Part shown: in pieces, positions 48,637 through 58,350 of the stretch
Layout of the letters: every line of letters begins with the position of its first letter
Numbering within the stretch: position 1 is the first letter of the stretch
Assembly (NCBI GenBank): GCA_021325145.1
Contig: JAJPHR010000064.1
Span: 62,001 to 126,000, forward strand
Direction: 5' to 3'
Length of the DNA stretch: 64,000 nucleotides
DNA from: Verrucomicrobiota bacterium
GTDB lineage: Bacteria > Verrucomicrobiota > Verrucomicrobiia > Limisphaerales > Pedosphaeraceae
Made by a program: the position numbers and the translations under genes
Notes under the pieces: model-generated
The model's input: the letters and a program-made list of their open reading frames with translations, nothing else
What the model was told of the DNA's origin: nothing
The model's database searches: none

Positions 48637-51600
48637 GGCAGGAGGAGCACGCGGTAAAATCTTTGCGGCGAGGAAACCGGCGCATTGGTGGCGGTGATAA
48701 TTGGGCCGGTGGCGGTCACGTCCGGTGAGATTGCAGTCCAATTGGTGCTGACGAGATCATCCTTATACTGCAGGCGGTACTGCCGGCCCACTACGGCACT
48801 CCAGGCAAGGATCACACTGTTGGGAGCCACCACAACAGATTGCAACTCCGGGGGAGGCACGACCGTGAGAATCGCGCTGCTGCTCGTGACCGTACCGAAA
48901 GTGTTGCTGACGATAACGCTGTAAGCGGCCGCGTCGGCCACGGTCACGGCCGGAAGATTGAGCGTCGCGTTGGTGGCCTGGGCAATGGGGTCCGTGCCTT
49001 TGAGCCATTGATAAAGCGGCGATGTCCCCTGTGCGTTGACGCTAAACGTGGCCGTGGTTCCGGCAAGGTTGGTCCGACTCGCGGGCTGTCCGGTGATGAC
49101 CGGGTCGATCACGGTCAGAATCGCGGGCGGGGCGCTGGTGGCGGTTCCAGCCGCGTTGCTCACCACCACGATGAACGCGCCCGCGTCCGCTCCCAGCACG
49201 TTGCCAATCGTCAGCGTTGCGTTGGTCGAGCCGCTAATGTTCCCCCCATCGATCAAGCCATTCGTGCCATCCTTGAACCATTGATAGGTCAACGGTGGTG
49301 TGCCACTCGCCGCTACGATGAAAGTGGCGGCGGTTCCGGCATCATTTGTTCGGCTCGCGGGCGGGCTGCTGATCGACGGCACGCCAAGAACGGTCAGTAC
49401 TGCCGGCGGAGCAGTCGTCACGCCTCCAAAGGCGTTGCTGACAATCACGCTGTAGGCGCCCGCATCGCCGGTGCTCACGGCTGCCAAATTCAATGTGGCC
49501 GTGCCGGCGCCGCTAATGTTGCCGCCGTCGTTCAAGCGGTTGGTCCCATCCTTAAACCACTGATAGCTCAACGGCGTTGTCCCGCCTGCCAGCACCGCAA
49601 AACTCGCCGCCGTCCCGGAGGCGTTGGTCCGGCTGGCCGGCGGCATTTCGATTGCGGGTGGAGTTGCCAGCGTGCTCACCACGACGTCATCCACCCCCAG
49701 GGTATAGGCCGTGTTATCCGAGTACATGTCGGCAGTGATTCCGCCATTGGTGTAAGGCGCGACAGAATCGAAATTACCATCGGCGAGGCTGATTCTTTGG
49801 ACGCCGTCGTAATAAACGGTGATGTTGGTCCCTTGGAATCCCATCGTTATTGTGTGCCAATTGGTGCCCACAGCCGATAACGAAACGTTAGTCATGGGAT
49901 TGAAACTCCAGGTGGTCCAGCCTTCGAACTTGATCAGTCTCAACACCGCAGATCCTCCCGCCGAACCCTCCGGATAAACCCACGCAGCGTAGTGCGCCCC
50001 GGTAATCGGATCAAGACGGCCACCAATACCCGCGCCGTAACCGTTCGATGAGGAAAAGCGTATTCTCCCTTGCACGGAATAGTCCGTCCAGGAATTGTCC
50101 TGGTAATAAACATTGCCGTAACCGTTGGCGGGACTCTGCCCCAACAATTGCCCGCCGGTCACCGTCCAGGTGCCACTCTCCAGGATCCAGGGCGACAATG
50201 GCCCCGGATCGGTTCCGCGGCTGAAATCATCATAGAACAGCCGCCCGGGCGGCGTGATTCGGTTGGTCACTGTCAAAGTGGCAACGGAACTGGTCACGCT
50301 GCCGAAAGTATTGCTGACGACCAGTTGATAACTTCCCGCATTAGTCGCACAAAGATCGGTCAAAGTGAGCGTGGGTGTGCTTGCTCCGGAAATCCTTCCA
50401 CCGTCGGCCAGAACGTTCGTGCGATTCATCAGCCATTGGTAACTCAAGGGCGGAGTGCCGTTGCCGCCGGCAGTGAAGCTGGTTGCGGTGCCGGGGAAAT
50501 TGGTCCGGCTCACGGGCTGATTGGTGATGATGGGATCAATGACCACAAGCAACGCCGGCGGCAAACTGGTCACACTCCCCACAACGTTGCCAATTACGAC
50601 CGTGTAAGCGCCGGCGTCAGCGCCAAGGACATTGCTGACCATCAGCGTCGCGTTGGTCGAGCCGTTGATCTTTCCGCCGTCGCTCAGCGCGTTCGTGGCA
50701 TTTTTAAACCACTGGTAAGTCAGTGGTGTCGTGCCGCTCGCACCCACGGTGAAGTTGGCCACTGTCCCGGCATTGTTGGTAAGTCCGGCTGGCGCATTGG
50801 TGATTTGCGGCGGGTCAAGCACCGTCAGTGTTGAGCTGCTGCTGGTTACGCTGCCAAAAGCGTTGCTGACCACAACGCTGTAGGAGCCCGCATTCGCGTC
50901 CGATACCGGAGCGAAGGTCAGCGTTGAAAGTGTCGCTCCCGCGAGGGGCGTTCCTCCCTTGAGCCACTGGTAAAATGGAGCGGTTCCATTGGCTCCCACC
51001 GTAAAACTCGCGCTGGAGCCGGCGACGTTGGTCCGGCTGGCCGGCTGGGCGGTAATCACGGGATCAATCACCGTTAGCGCAGCCGGAGGCACACTGGTCG
51101 TGCTGCCATAAACATTGGTGATCACAACGGTATAATTCCCCGCATCAACTCCCAGAAGATTGCCGATGGTGAGAGTTGCCGCGGTCGAGCCGCTGATTTT
51201 TCCGCCATCCACCAGATTGCCGGTCCCGTTTTTCATCCACTGGTAGGCCAGCGGCGGCGCGCCACTCGAAACCACCGTGAAACTCGTTGTGGTGCCCGCG
51301 TTGTTCGTCCGGCTGGCCGGCGTGCCGCTGATGATGGGTGGGTCAATGACCGTCAGCGCCGCATTGCTGCTGGTCGCGGTGCCAAAGGCATTGCTCACCA
51401 AAACACTGTAGTTGCCTGAATCCGCCACCACCACGTTGCTGATGGCAAGAGTCGCGGTCAATGAGCCGCTGATGCGACCGCCGTCGCTCAGGCTGTTCGT
51501 CCCATTGCTGAACCATCGATAGCTCAACGGCGTCGCGCCGAGCGCCATCACGGTAAACGTGGCTGTAGTAGCAACAATGTTGGTCCGGCTTTGCGGTTGA

Positions 51601-54600
51601 GTGGTGATTGCGGGCGGATCGATCACCACCAGCACGGCATTGCTGCTGCTTGCGACGCCGAAGGCATTGCTTGCCACCACGCTGTAGTTTCCGGTGTCCG
51701 CGCCGGTCACTGACGGCAGGCTCAAGGTGGTGTCAGTCGCGCCGGGCAAGGCCACTCCGCCCTTCAACCATTGGTAAGCGGGGCTGCTCCCAAGAGAAGC
51801 AACCGACAAGTTAACCGTAGCCCCGGCATTGGTGGTTTGGCTGACGGGCTGAGTCAGAAGCAGCGGCGCGTTGTCGGCCGCCACAACAACATGATCCACA
51901 CCCAGGGTGTATTCGCTCGGGAAGGCGAACATGTCGGCAGTGATGCCTCCGTTGAGGAAGGGCGGGAATTGATCGAAGAATACATCCGCGGTGTTGATTT
52001 TCGGGCTGCCGTCGAGATAAACCGTGATCTGATTGCCTTGGAAGACCAGCGTCAGTGTGTGTACGTTCGTCCCCACACCTGAGAGACTGACCTCAGCCAT
52101 AGGATTAAAGGTCCAAACTCCCCATTGTTCGAATTTAATCAGCTTTAGGACGTTCGGGCTGCTCACGGAACCTTCCGGATACACCCACGCGGCGTAATGC
52201 GCTCCGCTCGCCGGATCCAGTCGCCCGCCAATGCCACCGCCGAAACCATTGGTGGAAGAGAACTGAATCCGCGCCTGCACTGCGTAGTTGCTCCAGGTAT
52301 TGTCGCTGTAAAAAGCATGGCCATAACTGTTGCTCCCGCTGTTTCCCAACAATTGGCTGTTGGAAATATTCCACGCGCCCAACTGCTGGACCCAGGGCAA
52401 CAACGGAGCCGGGTTGGTGGAGCGGGTGAGATCGTCATAAAACAGGTCGCCGGGCGGATTAACCATGAGGCTTCCTGCTGCACTGCTGGAGTTCGTCTGC
52501 GAATCGCTCACGCGATAGCTGAAGTTGTCCACGCCCGCGAAATGGTTGGTGGGCGTATAAGCCAAACTTCCGTTATTGGTCAGGCTCAAAAGCCCGCGCG
52601 CGGCGCCCACGGTCAGGGAGGCGGTCAGGTTGGTTCCGCTGGTCCCGGGAGCATCGTTGCCCAGGACCCCGGGCGCAGGCACCGAAAGTGCACCGTCTTG
52701 TTGGGTCACGTAGGTGTCGGGTTGGGCCGAGGGCGGCAGGCTGTAGCGGATTTCGGCGTTGGTGACGGAGGTTCCGGCCAGGATTTTGATAATCTGTCCG
52801 TTGGTCCGAAAACTTGCGCCACTCGCGAGCACGCCGTTGGTGCGGACCTGGAGGCCGTAAAAGGCCGGGTTCGGCGCGAGGATTTCGACGGCGGCATTGG
52901 TGTCCGTCGAACCGGAGATGGAGAGGGTGATGATGCTTTGCGTCCCGTTGGTGCTGTAAGTGGGAACGACCTGCATCGCGGCGCGTTTCACCCACCAGTT
53001 ATAAATCCCCGCGGTGTTGGCCGACCACATCCGTGGCTTGCCCAGGCTGTACGTTACATACTCGGAGGCAAGCGTGCCGGCCGGGCCGGTGCCGGCGGAA
53101 GTGCTGTGCGAGTACAGATTAACCAGCGCTCCCAAGCCGTAGTAAAAATCGACCAAAGCGTGAACGCTCGCGGCGGTGTGGCCGTTCTCCATGCCTTGCG
53201 CGATCTGGCTTCCAACAAACCAGTCGCTCACGGGCAGGGTGAGGAAGGAATAGAGCTTATCCGGCGTTTGCGTCGAGAGCGTCCAGTGCGGAAAGGGCCC
53301 CAGCTTTTGCTCGCCGGCGGCGGCGATGCCCAACTGTTCCTGAACCTGGTACGAAGCCTCGCGCGTCGCGTTGAAATACGGCGATACCCACAGGCGCAGT
53401 CCATTGCCATTGTTAGTGCCGCCCACCCAGCCCTGGATGTCGTTGAACGAATTGGACATGGAAGCAAGGACGTACGCCTGGCCATTGGTGTAACCGGGCA
53501 CGGTCACGTCCAGGTCCTCGTCCGGCCCCCAGTGCCAGTAATCATAGTCGTTGGTCGTCAAGGGCGGGACGTACGAGGAAAAGTTCGTGAACCCGCCGTT
53601 GTGCGGACCAATGGTGGCGCTGTAATTCGACACGGCCCGTTGCAGGCTGGCGACGGTCAAGGCGGGATTGGGCATGTCTTCCCGCAATTCGCCGGTGCAG
53701 AAAAAGTAATCGCCCCGCGCGCCGTTGTTAAATTCAAATTGGGCTGATCCTTCAATGGAAGTGATGAAGTCGGGGATGGCTTCCATATCGTGGCGGAAGA
53801 TCACGGCGGCGTCGTAGGGGTACGGCCACGGACTGAGTTTGGCCACGGGCATCCGGGCGGACTGGAAGGCCCATTGAATCGCATTGCGAAGGATGGTGTA
53901 GCTGTACATGCCGGGAGCCCAGCCGCCGTGGGCCACCAGCGGCTGCATCGCCGCCACGTAAATGAAACAACCCTTGCCGTAGGGCTTCACCAACAGCCAG
54001 GGGCTGGCGTCGCCTTGCGCAAGCACCGTTGCGCCGCCGGGCACCACCTTCCAAAGCAAATGCGGCAAGCCGGAGGGGGCGAAGGGCACATGGTTTGCCT
54101 TGGGCCAGGAAATTTCCTCCGAAGACGACGGCATCTGCCAGGTCAGGGTTCCCGCGGGGATATGGCTGACGAGCGGGTTTTCGGAAACCCGCGTGAGGGT
54201 GCTGTTGATCACCCAGCCGGTGAGATTCGTGGCCGCGCTGTGCACCCCCATCTGGTTGGCGAGCGCGAAATCGCCGCGGGTTGAACCGTTCGTGGTGCGC
54301 GTGAAAGAGGAGGAACCCACGAACAGGAATCCGCCGGCCGCCACGTAATTGGTCAAAGGCGCAATTTCGTCATCGCGCATCGCTTCGGAGGCGAGGCTGA
54401 TCAGGATGGGATACCTGGGCAGGCCGTTGCTGGTGAGCAGAACGCCGGCGCTGATATTGGTGTCACTGACGACTGTGAAAGCGGTGCCGTCGGAACGCAG
54501 CGCTTCCTTGACTGCATCCGGCATGACGAAGTAATGCCAGTTGGTTGGCCACCATTGATTCCCTGTTGTGCCCGGTCCGCTGGGCGTGCCATTCGTCGCG

Positions 54601-54779
54601 GGCATCGTTTCCAACGCCCGGGTGAGTTCCGAATCATGGATGGCAACCAACGGTTGTGTTCCCTGAGCCTGAATGGAAAACGTCCCGGCAGTCAGACAGA
54701 AGAAAGCGGTGAGCGCCAAATCCAGCCAACGAAATTTGCATCCGGCTTTTTTTTCGCGACGTCCAACAACCATCGTCAT
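48633..54779 (-). CDS. Giant exported Ig-repeat protein with NodB-like and LamG-like modules
   Basis: Secreted protein of 2048 residues with a signal peptide (about 1-38, cleavage near SIQAQG). The N-terminal 600 residues include a polysaccharide-deacetylase-like region (AAVIFRHDMEA, ATIGPHNGGF, YDYWHWGPDE). Next comes a cadherin-like segment (VPAPGVLGNDAPG, FAGVDNFSYRVSDSQ). Two LamG/DUF1080-like beta domains (FYDDLTRSTNPAP and FYDDFSRGTDPGP) follow, with six Ig-like domains between them and three after, each with the QPxSRTNxxG opening and GxYSVVVSNAFG ending. The last 75 residues resemble a fibronectin III-like C-terminal domain ending SSPQRFYRV. A role in adhesion or carbohydrate binding is inferred; deacetylase activity is unproven. 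Confidence 0.85.
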   Translation of the reverse strand: MTMVVGRREKKAGCKFRWLDLALTAFFCLTAGTFSIQAQGTQPLVAIHDSELTRALETMPATNGTPSGPGTTGNQWWPTNWHYFVMPDAVKEALRSDGTAFTVVSDTNISAGVLLTSNGLPRYPILISLASEAMRDDEIAPLTNYVAAGGFLFVGSSSFTRTTNGSTRGDFALANQMGVHSAATNLTGWVINSTLTRVSENPLVSHIPAGTLTWQMPSSSEEISWPKANHVPFAPSGLPHLLWKVVPGGATVLAQGDASPWLLVKPYGKGCFIYVAAMQPLVAHGGWAPGMYSYTILRNAIQWAFQSARMPVAKLSPWPYPYDAAVIFRHDMEAIPDFITSIEGSAQFEFNNGARGDYFFCTGELREDMPNPALTVASLQRAVSNYSATIGPHNGGFTNFSSYVPPLTTNDYDYWHWGPDEDLDVTVPGYTNGQAYVLASMSNSFNDIQGWVGGTNNGNGLRLWVSPYFNATREASYQVQEQLGIAAAGEQKLGPFPHWTLSTQTPDKLYSFLTLPVSDWFVGSQIAQGMENGHTAASVHALVDFYYGLGALVNLYSHSTSAGTGPAGTLASEYVTYSLGKPRMWSANTAGIYNWWVKRAAMQVVPTYSTNGTQSIITLSISGSTDTNAAVEILAPNPAFYGLQVRTNGVLASGASFRTNGQIIKILAGTSVTNAEIRYSLPPSAQPDTYVTQQDGALSVPAPGVLGNDAPGTSGTNLTASLTVGAARGLLSLTNNGSLAYTPTNHFAGVDNFSYRVSDSQTNSSSAAGSLMVNPPGDLFYDDLTRSTNPAPLLPWVQQLGAWNISNSQLLGNSGSNSYGHAFYSDNTWSNYAVQARIQFSSTNGFGGGIGGRLDPASGAHYAAWVYPEGSVSSPNVLKLIKFEQWGVWTFNPMAEVSLSGVGTNVHTLTLVFQGNQITVYLDGSPKINTADVFFDQFPPFLNGGITADMFAFPSEYTLGVDHVVVAADNAPLLLTQPVSQTTNAGATVNLSVASLGSSPAYQWLKGGVALPGATDTTLSLPSVTGADTGNYSVVASNAFGVASSSNAVLVVIDPPAITTQPQSRTNIVATTATFTVMALGATPLSYRWFSNGTNSLSDGGRISGSLTATLAISNVVVADSGNYSVLVSNAFGTATSSNAALTVIDPPIISGTPASRTNNAGTTTSFTVVSSGAPPLAYQWMKNGTGNLVDGGKISGSTAATLTIGNLLGVDAGNYTVVITNVYGSTTSVPPAALTVIDPVITAQPASRTNVAGSSASFTVGANGTAPFYQWLKGGTPLAGATLSTLTFAPVSDANAGSYSVVVSNAFGSVTSSSSTLTVLDPPQITNAPAGLTNNAGTVANFTVGASGTTPLTYQWFKNATNALSDGGKINGSTNATLMVSNVLGADAGAYTVVIGNVVGSVTSLPPALLVVIDPIITNQPVSRTNFPGTATSFTAGGNGTPPLSYQWLMNRTNVLADGGRISGASTPTLTLTDLCATNAGSYQLVVSNTFGSVTSSVATLTVTNRITPPGRLFYDDFSRGTDPGPLSPWILESGTWTVTGGQLLGQSPANGYGNVYYQDNSWTDYSVQGRIRFSSSNGYGAGIGGRLDPITGAHYAAWVYPEGSAGGSAVLRLIKFEGWTTWSFNPMTNVSLSAVGTNWHTITMGFQGTNITVYYDGVQRISLADGNFDSVAPYTNGGITADMYSDNTAYTLGVDDVVVSTLATPPAIEMPPASRTNASGTAASFAVLAGGTTPLSYQWFKDGTNRLNDGGNISGAGTATLNLAAVSTGDAGAYSVIVSNAFGGVTTAPPAVLTVLGVPSISSPPASRTNDAGTAATFIVAASGTPPLTYQWFKDGTNGLIDGGNISGSTNATLTIGNVLGADAGAFIVVVSNAAGTATSAPPAILTVIDPVITGQPASRTNLAGTTATFSVNAQGTSPLYQWLKGTDPIAQATNATLNLPAVTVADAAAYSVIVSNTFGTVTSSSAILTVVPPPELQSVVVAPNSVILAWSAVVGRQYRLQYKDDLVSTNWTAISPDVTATGPIITATNAPVSSPQRFYRVLLLP

Positions 54780-54990
54780 ACTTGCGCCCGATCCTGACCA
54801 TGCACAGCGAGACCAATCCCAAGGCGCCCGGCTCATGCGCCTGCAACAGACTTCCGGAGGTGGCTGACATGGTGGTCACCGCTGGTTCAAGTCCGCACGA
54901 GCCTTATCCTAGCAAAAAAATTCCGGGATTCCAGCCTCCATAAAGTACGGACACCTGTCCGGAGAAGTACGGAGGAATTAAGGGCTTGAG

Positions 54991-55767
54991 TTATCGCGCC
55001 AGCCAGCCGCCATCGATGTTAAGAATGGACCCGTTCAAGTAATTCGAATCAGCGGACGCAAGAAACATGCAACCGCCGGCGATATCATCCGGCGCACCCC
55101 AGCGGCCTTCAGGAATGCGGCTGAGGATGGCATCGTTGCGCCTGGCGTCTTCGCGCAAAGCGCGCGTGTTCTCGGTGGCGATGTAACCGGGCGCAACCGC
55201 ATTGATGTTGATGCGTTCCCTGGCCCACTCATTGGCCAGCGCTCGCGTGATGCCGGCGATGCCGCTCTTGCTCGCGGCGTAAGCCGGCACCAGGATGCCG
55301 CCTTGGAACGAAAGCAGCGAAGCGATGTTCACGATTTTAAGCCGCGCCTCGGGCGATGATTGTCCGCGTCCCTGGGTGAGCCACCATTTTGCGACTGCCT
55401 GGCATAGAAAGAACGGCGCGGTCAGGTTGATTTGGATTACCGCGTTCCAATCCGCTTCCGAGAAATCGACGGCAGGTGCGCGACGAATAATGCCGGCGTT
55501 GTTCACGAGCGCATCGACGCGGCCCGCCTGACGGACCACTTGGGCCACCAACTCGGCGGCGCCTTTTTGAGTCAACTGCGCGAAGTCCGCGGTGAGAGCC
55601 GTGAATTTGACGCCCAGGGCTTGCGCTTTCCGGGCAGTCTCGGATTGGTCACCGCTGCTGACTCCAGTTACGTGCGCGCCTTCGCCGGCGAAGGCAAGCG
55701 CGATTGCCTGCCCAATCCCGCGGCTCGCCCCGGTGACGATCACAACTTTTTCGCTGAAACGTTTCAT
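54991..55767 (-). CDS. kduD: Short-chain dehydrogenase, probable 2-dehydro-3-deoxy-D-gluconate 5-dehydrogenase
   Basis: NAD(P)-dependent classical SDR (258 aa). The cofactor motif is TGASRGIG (12-19), NNAG lies at 89-92, and the catalytic Ser150, Tyr163 and Lys167 are in NIASLLSFQGG and PAYAASKSG. The C-terminus NGSILNIDGGWLAR is typical of KduD-type and gluconate 5-dehydrogenase-type SDRs. Proximity to kduI, 227 bases apart on the same strand, supports the KduD role in breakdown of unsaturated uronates from pectin, alginate or glycosaminoglycans (inference from context). The ATG at 55767 is preferred over 55791. Confidence 0.8.
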   Translation of the reverse strand: MKRFSEKVVIVTGASRGIGQAIALAFAGEGAHVTGVSSGDQSETARKAQALGVKFTALTADFAQLTQKGAAELVAQVVRQAGRVDALVNNAGIIRRAPAVDFSEADWNAVIQINLTAPFFLCQAVAKWWLTQGRGQSSPEARLKIVNIASLLSFQGGILVPAYAASKSGIAGITRALANEWARERININAVAPGYIATENTRALREDARRNDAILSRIPEGRWGAPDDIAGGCMFLASADSNYLNGSILNIDGGWLAR

Positions 55768-55796
55768 GTGTGGTCGAGTTGCGGAATCCACTACTT

Positions 55797-55967
55797 GTGG
55801 CAGCCGACGCGAGGAGGCCCTGACTTTTTTGGAAGCTGGATTGGCCTTAATGCCCTTCGGAAATTCGGTTCGGGCCTTGTCCCGTAGGGGCGTCCTGCCT
55901 CACACGGTTTAGCCGGTTTGAAGCGGCCATGAAATATGCAGGTTAGAGCCTCCTTACGGCGGCTGAC
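55797..55967. repeat. Interspersed element between kduD and kduI
   Basis: CAGCCGACGCGAGGAGGC at the left end faces GCCTCCTTACGGCGGCTG at the right end as an imperfect inverted repeat of about 20 bases around a 130-base core. No gene is inside. The layout suggests a small non-autonomous element or dispersed palindrome interrupting the kdu unit. Confidence 0.5.
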
Positions 55968-55993
55968 ACGATTTATTGAATGGGCTCTGGTGC

Positions 55994-56827
55994 TCACCGC
56001 AAGTCCGCCGGTTTGACCCCATCCATATCGTCGAACGTCTGGTTTTCTCCGGCCATGCCCCAAATAAACCGGTAATTGCCCGTGCCGCAACCCGAGTGAA
56101 TCGACCATGCGGGCGAGAGCACCACCTGCTGCTCCTGCACGAACAAATGCCGCGTCGCGGTTGGTTCGCCCATCAGATGCACCAGGACCTTCTCCTGCAA
56201 ATCGAAGTAGAAATAAATCTCGGTCCGCCGATTGTGCGTGTGCGGCGGGAAAGTGTTCCACACGCTGCCCTCGGCCAGTTCCGTGAAACCCAGCACGAGT
56301 TGGCAACTCTGGAGGCCGCCGGTGTGGATGTATTTGCGGATCGTCCGCTGGTTCGCGCTGGCGGGCGAGCCGAGCGCCACGGGCGCGGCGTCCTTTTGTT
56401 TCATCATCGCCGCTGGGTGCGCCGCGTGCGCCGGACAACTCAGCCAGTAAAACCGCGCCGGAGTTTTTCCATCCGCGCTCTCGAACGTGACGGAACGCGT
56501 GCCCATCGGCAGATACACACAATCCAGCCGGTCCAGCGCGAAAGATTTGCCGTCCGCATGGACAACCCCCGCGCCGCCGACGTTGATCGCGCCCAGTTCG
56601 CGGCGTTCGAGAAAGAACGCGCGGCCGGTTTCCTTGTGGTTGGGCAATTCCACTGGTTTGACCGGCACCACGCCGCCGACGGCGAGCCGATCCAAGTCCG
56701 TGAATACGCCGCGCAATTCACCCGGTGCGAAGAGGTCCGTCACGAGAAAGGTTTTCCGCAACTGCTGGGTGTCCATCAGCGCCACTTCCTGCGGACGAGG
56801 CATGCGGCGAATCGTGTCAGTGAACAT
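55994..56827 (-). CDS. kduI: 5-dehydro-4-deoxy-D-glucuronate isomerase
   Basis: Cupin-fold zinc isomerase converting 5-keto-4-deoxyuronate to 2,5-diketo-3-deoxygluconate (277 aa, the family's length). Zinc ligands H196, H198 and E203 (PPHTHNRRTE) and H244 (PAWSIHSG) are all present. Other hallmarks are FFLERRELGAINVGG, LGS, SVWNT, HLMGEPTATRH and FIWGMAGENQ. The ATG at 56827 gives the usual N-terminus; the frame is open to 56917 through a repeat tract. Together with kduD it forms the last steps of unsaturated uronate catabolism feeding 2-keto-3-deoxygluconate metabolism. Confidence 0.95.
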   Translation of the reverse strand: MFTDTIRRMPRPQEVALMDTQQLRKTFLVTDLFAPGELRGVFTDLDRLAVGGVVPVKPVELPNHKETGRAFFLERRELGAINVGGAGVVHADGKSFALDRLDCVYLPMGTRSVTFESADGKTPARFYWLSCPAHAAHPAAMMKQKDAAPVALGSPASANQRTIRKYIHTGGLQSCQLVLGFTELAEGSVWNTFPPHTHNRRTEIYFYFDLQEKVLVHLMGEPTATRHLFVQEQQVVLSPAWSIHSGCGTGNYRFIWGMAGENQTFDDMDGVKPADLR

Positions 56828-57048
56828 GAGGCGCAGGGTAGCGACAGGAATGTCCAATGACAAATCCCAAATGACCAACGAATGCTCAAATTCCAAAGCC
56901 GGATACCTTCCACTCAACCCGGTCCGCGAAGTGAAAGCGGTGATTGACCCGGGGATTGAAACAACTCCCCTTTCGTCCCATTCACAAACAAATCAAAAGG
57001 GTGTTAACTGCGTCCCATGAAACTGGCAACCAATGGAAAGAAGCGATC

Positions 57049-57864
57049 ATGAATCCTAACCAGGCACTGTGGGAGAAAGGGGACTTTACGGAAATTGCCG
57101 CCTTGATGCGTCAAGCTGGGGAAGCAGTCGTTAAGTCTCTCGGAATAAAGCCGCCGTTGCGGGTGTTGGACCTCGGCTGCGGCGATGGCACTACCGCGCT
57201 TCCGCTTGCCCTTTTGGGGGCTGACGTGGTTGGAATTGACATTGCCAGAAACCTCGTTGACGCCGGAAACAAGCGAGCCGCGGAGGCGGGCCTTGCTCGA
57301 CTGAGATTTCAAGAAGGTGATGCGTGCAACTTGCAGGGGATCAGCGACCATTCGTTTGATCTGACGCTTACCGTATTCGGCGCCATGTTCGCGCCCAGGC
57401 CTTTTGACGTCGCCAGGGAGATGGTTCGGGTCACCAAACCAGGCGGTCGTATCGTGATGGGCAACTGGATCCCAAACGATCCCACTTCCTTCGTCTCGCA
57501 GTTGCTGAAGATCAGCTCGTCATTTACACCTCCACCGCCGGAGGGCTTCGTCAGCCCCATGACGTGGGGTGTGGAGTCGCACATCGTTGAACGATTTGGC
57601 CAGGCCGGAGTGCCCAAAGAGAAAATATCAATGGTGAAGGACACGTTTCACTTCATCTCGCCCTACAAGAATCCAACCCAGTTCATCGAATCATTCCGGC
57701 GATACTATGGCCCGACCATGAACGCTTTTGAAGCAGCGGAAAAGAATGGGAAAGTCGAGGAACTCCACCGCCAACTGGTGGAACTGGCGCATGCCCAAAA
57801 CAAAAGCCCGGGCGGCGGCACATCAATCCCGGCGACTTACTTGCGGGTGACTGTGTGCCTGTGA
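57049..57864 (+). CDS. Class I SAM-dependent methyltransferase (UbiE-like)
   Basis: A 271-residue methyltransferase. SAM motif I is VLDLGCGDGTTALPLA (near 40-55), then VGIDIARNLVDAG, the acidic loop EGDACNL, and the motif III region VTKPGGRIVMGNW. The C-terminal part (FISPYKNPTQFIESFRRYYGP) matches small-molecule methyltransferases annotated as UbiE/COQ5-like. The ATG at 57049 is preceded by GGAAAG at a suitable distance. It stands alone and its substrate is unknown. Confidence 0.8.
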   Translation: MNPNQALWEKGDFTEIAALMRQAGEAVVKSLGIKPPLRVLDLGCGDGTTALPLALLGADVVGIDIARNLVDAGNKRAAEAGLARLRFQEGDACNLQGISDHSFDLTLTVFGAMFAPRPFDVAREMVRVTKPGGRIVMGNWIPNDPTSFVSQLLKISSSFTPPPPEGFVSPMTWGVESHIVERFGQAGVPKEKISMVKDTFHFISPYKNPTQFIESFRRYYGPTMNAFEAAEKNGKVEELHRQLVELAHAQNKSPGGGTSIPATYLRVTVCL

Positions 57865-57990
57865 GTTAGTGCCAGGTCTCGCCTGGAGTTCGTGGAGCGA
57901 AGTTTGGAGCGCATCCTGGAAGCCCCGGGCCTTGACATAATGTCAAACCGACGCCACTTTTCTGCCGGAAGAGTGATCGAAGGAATAACC

Positions 57991-58215
57991 ATGAAGGCCC
58001 TGATCCTTTTTATCTGCTGGTGCATTCTCTTTGTGCTTTGCTGGCCCCTCGCGTTGCTGGCGCTGATTCTTCTCCCCATCCTCTGGCTCTTATCCTTGCC
58101 GCTCCGCCTTATCGGCATTACGCTCAACGCATTATTCGCTCTGGTCGGCGCTCTGTTGTTTCTTCCCGCGCGCTTGCTCGGATGGAAGAGATGTGAGTGT
58201 CGTTCAGCGCACTGA
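57991..58215 (+). CDS. Small hydrophobic membrane protein
   Basis: A 74-residue protein that is almost entirely hydrophobic: two or three adjacent membrane segments (LILFICWCILFVLCWPLALL, LILLPILWLLSLPLRLIG, LNALFALVGALLFLPARLLG) and a short cationic, Cys-containing tail. The ATG at 57991 is preceded by GAAGGA at good spacing, the strongest ribosome-binding site nearby. I cannot assign a function, although similar small proteins exist in other soil bacteria. Confidence 0.7.
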   Translation: MKALILFICWCILFVLCWPLALLALILLPILWLLSLPLRLIGITLNALFALVGALLFLPARLLGWKRCECRSAH

Positions 58216-58350
58216 AGGGGAGCAACACAATGAATGAACCCACGGCGGCGGCCGGTTCACGTTCCTCGGCGCGTCACTGACGGTTCACCGGATCGGCTGC
58301 GGCGCGATGCAGTTGGCCGGCCCCTGGTTGGACATTCCCTTCCCGATTGT

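Noticed and set aside
55791..56522. 243-codon minus-strand frame overlapping kduI
   Set aside because: Same strand, different frame from kduI, which has all zinc ligands. The C-terminal part is a translation of the kduD-kduI repeat.
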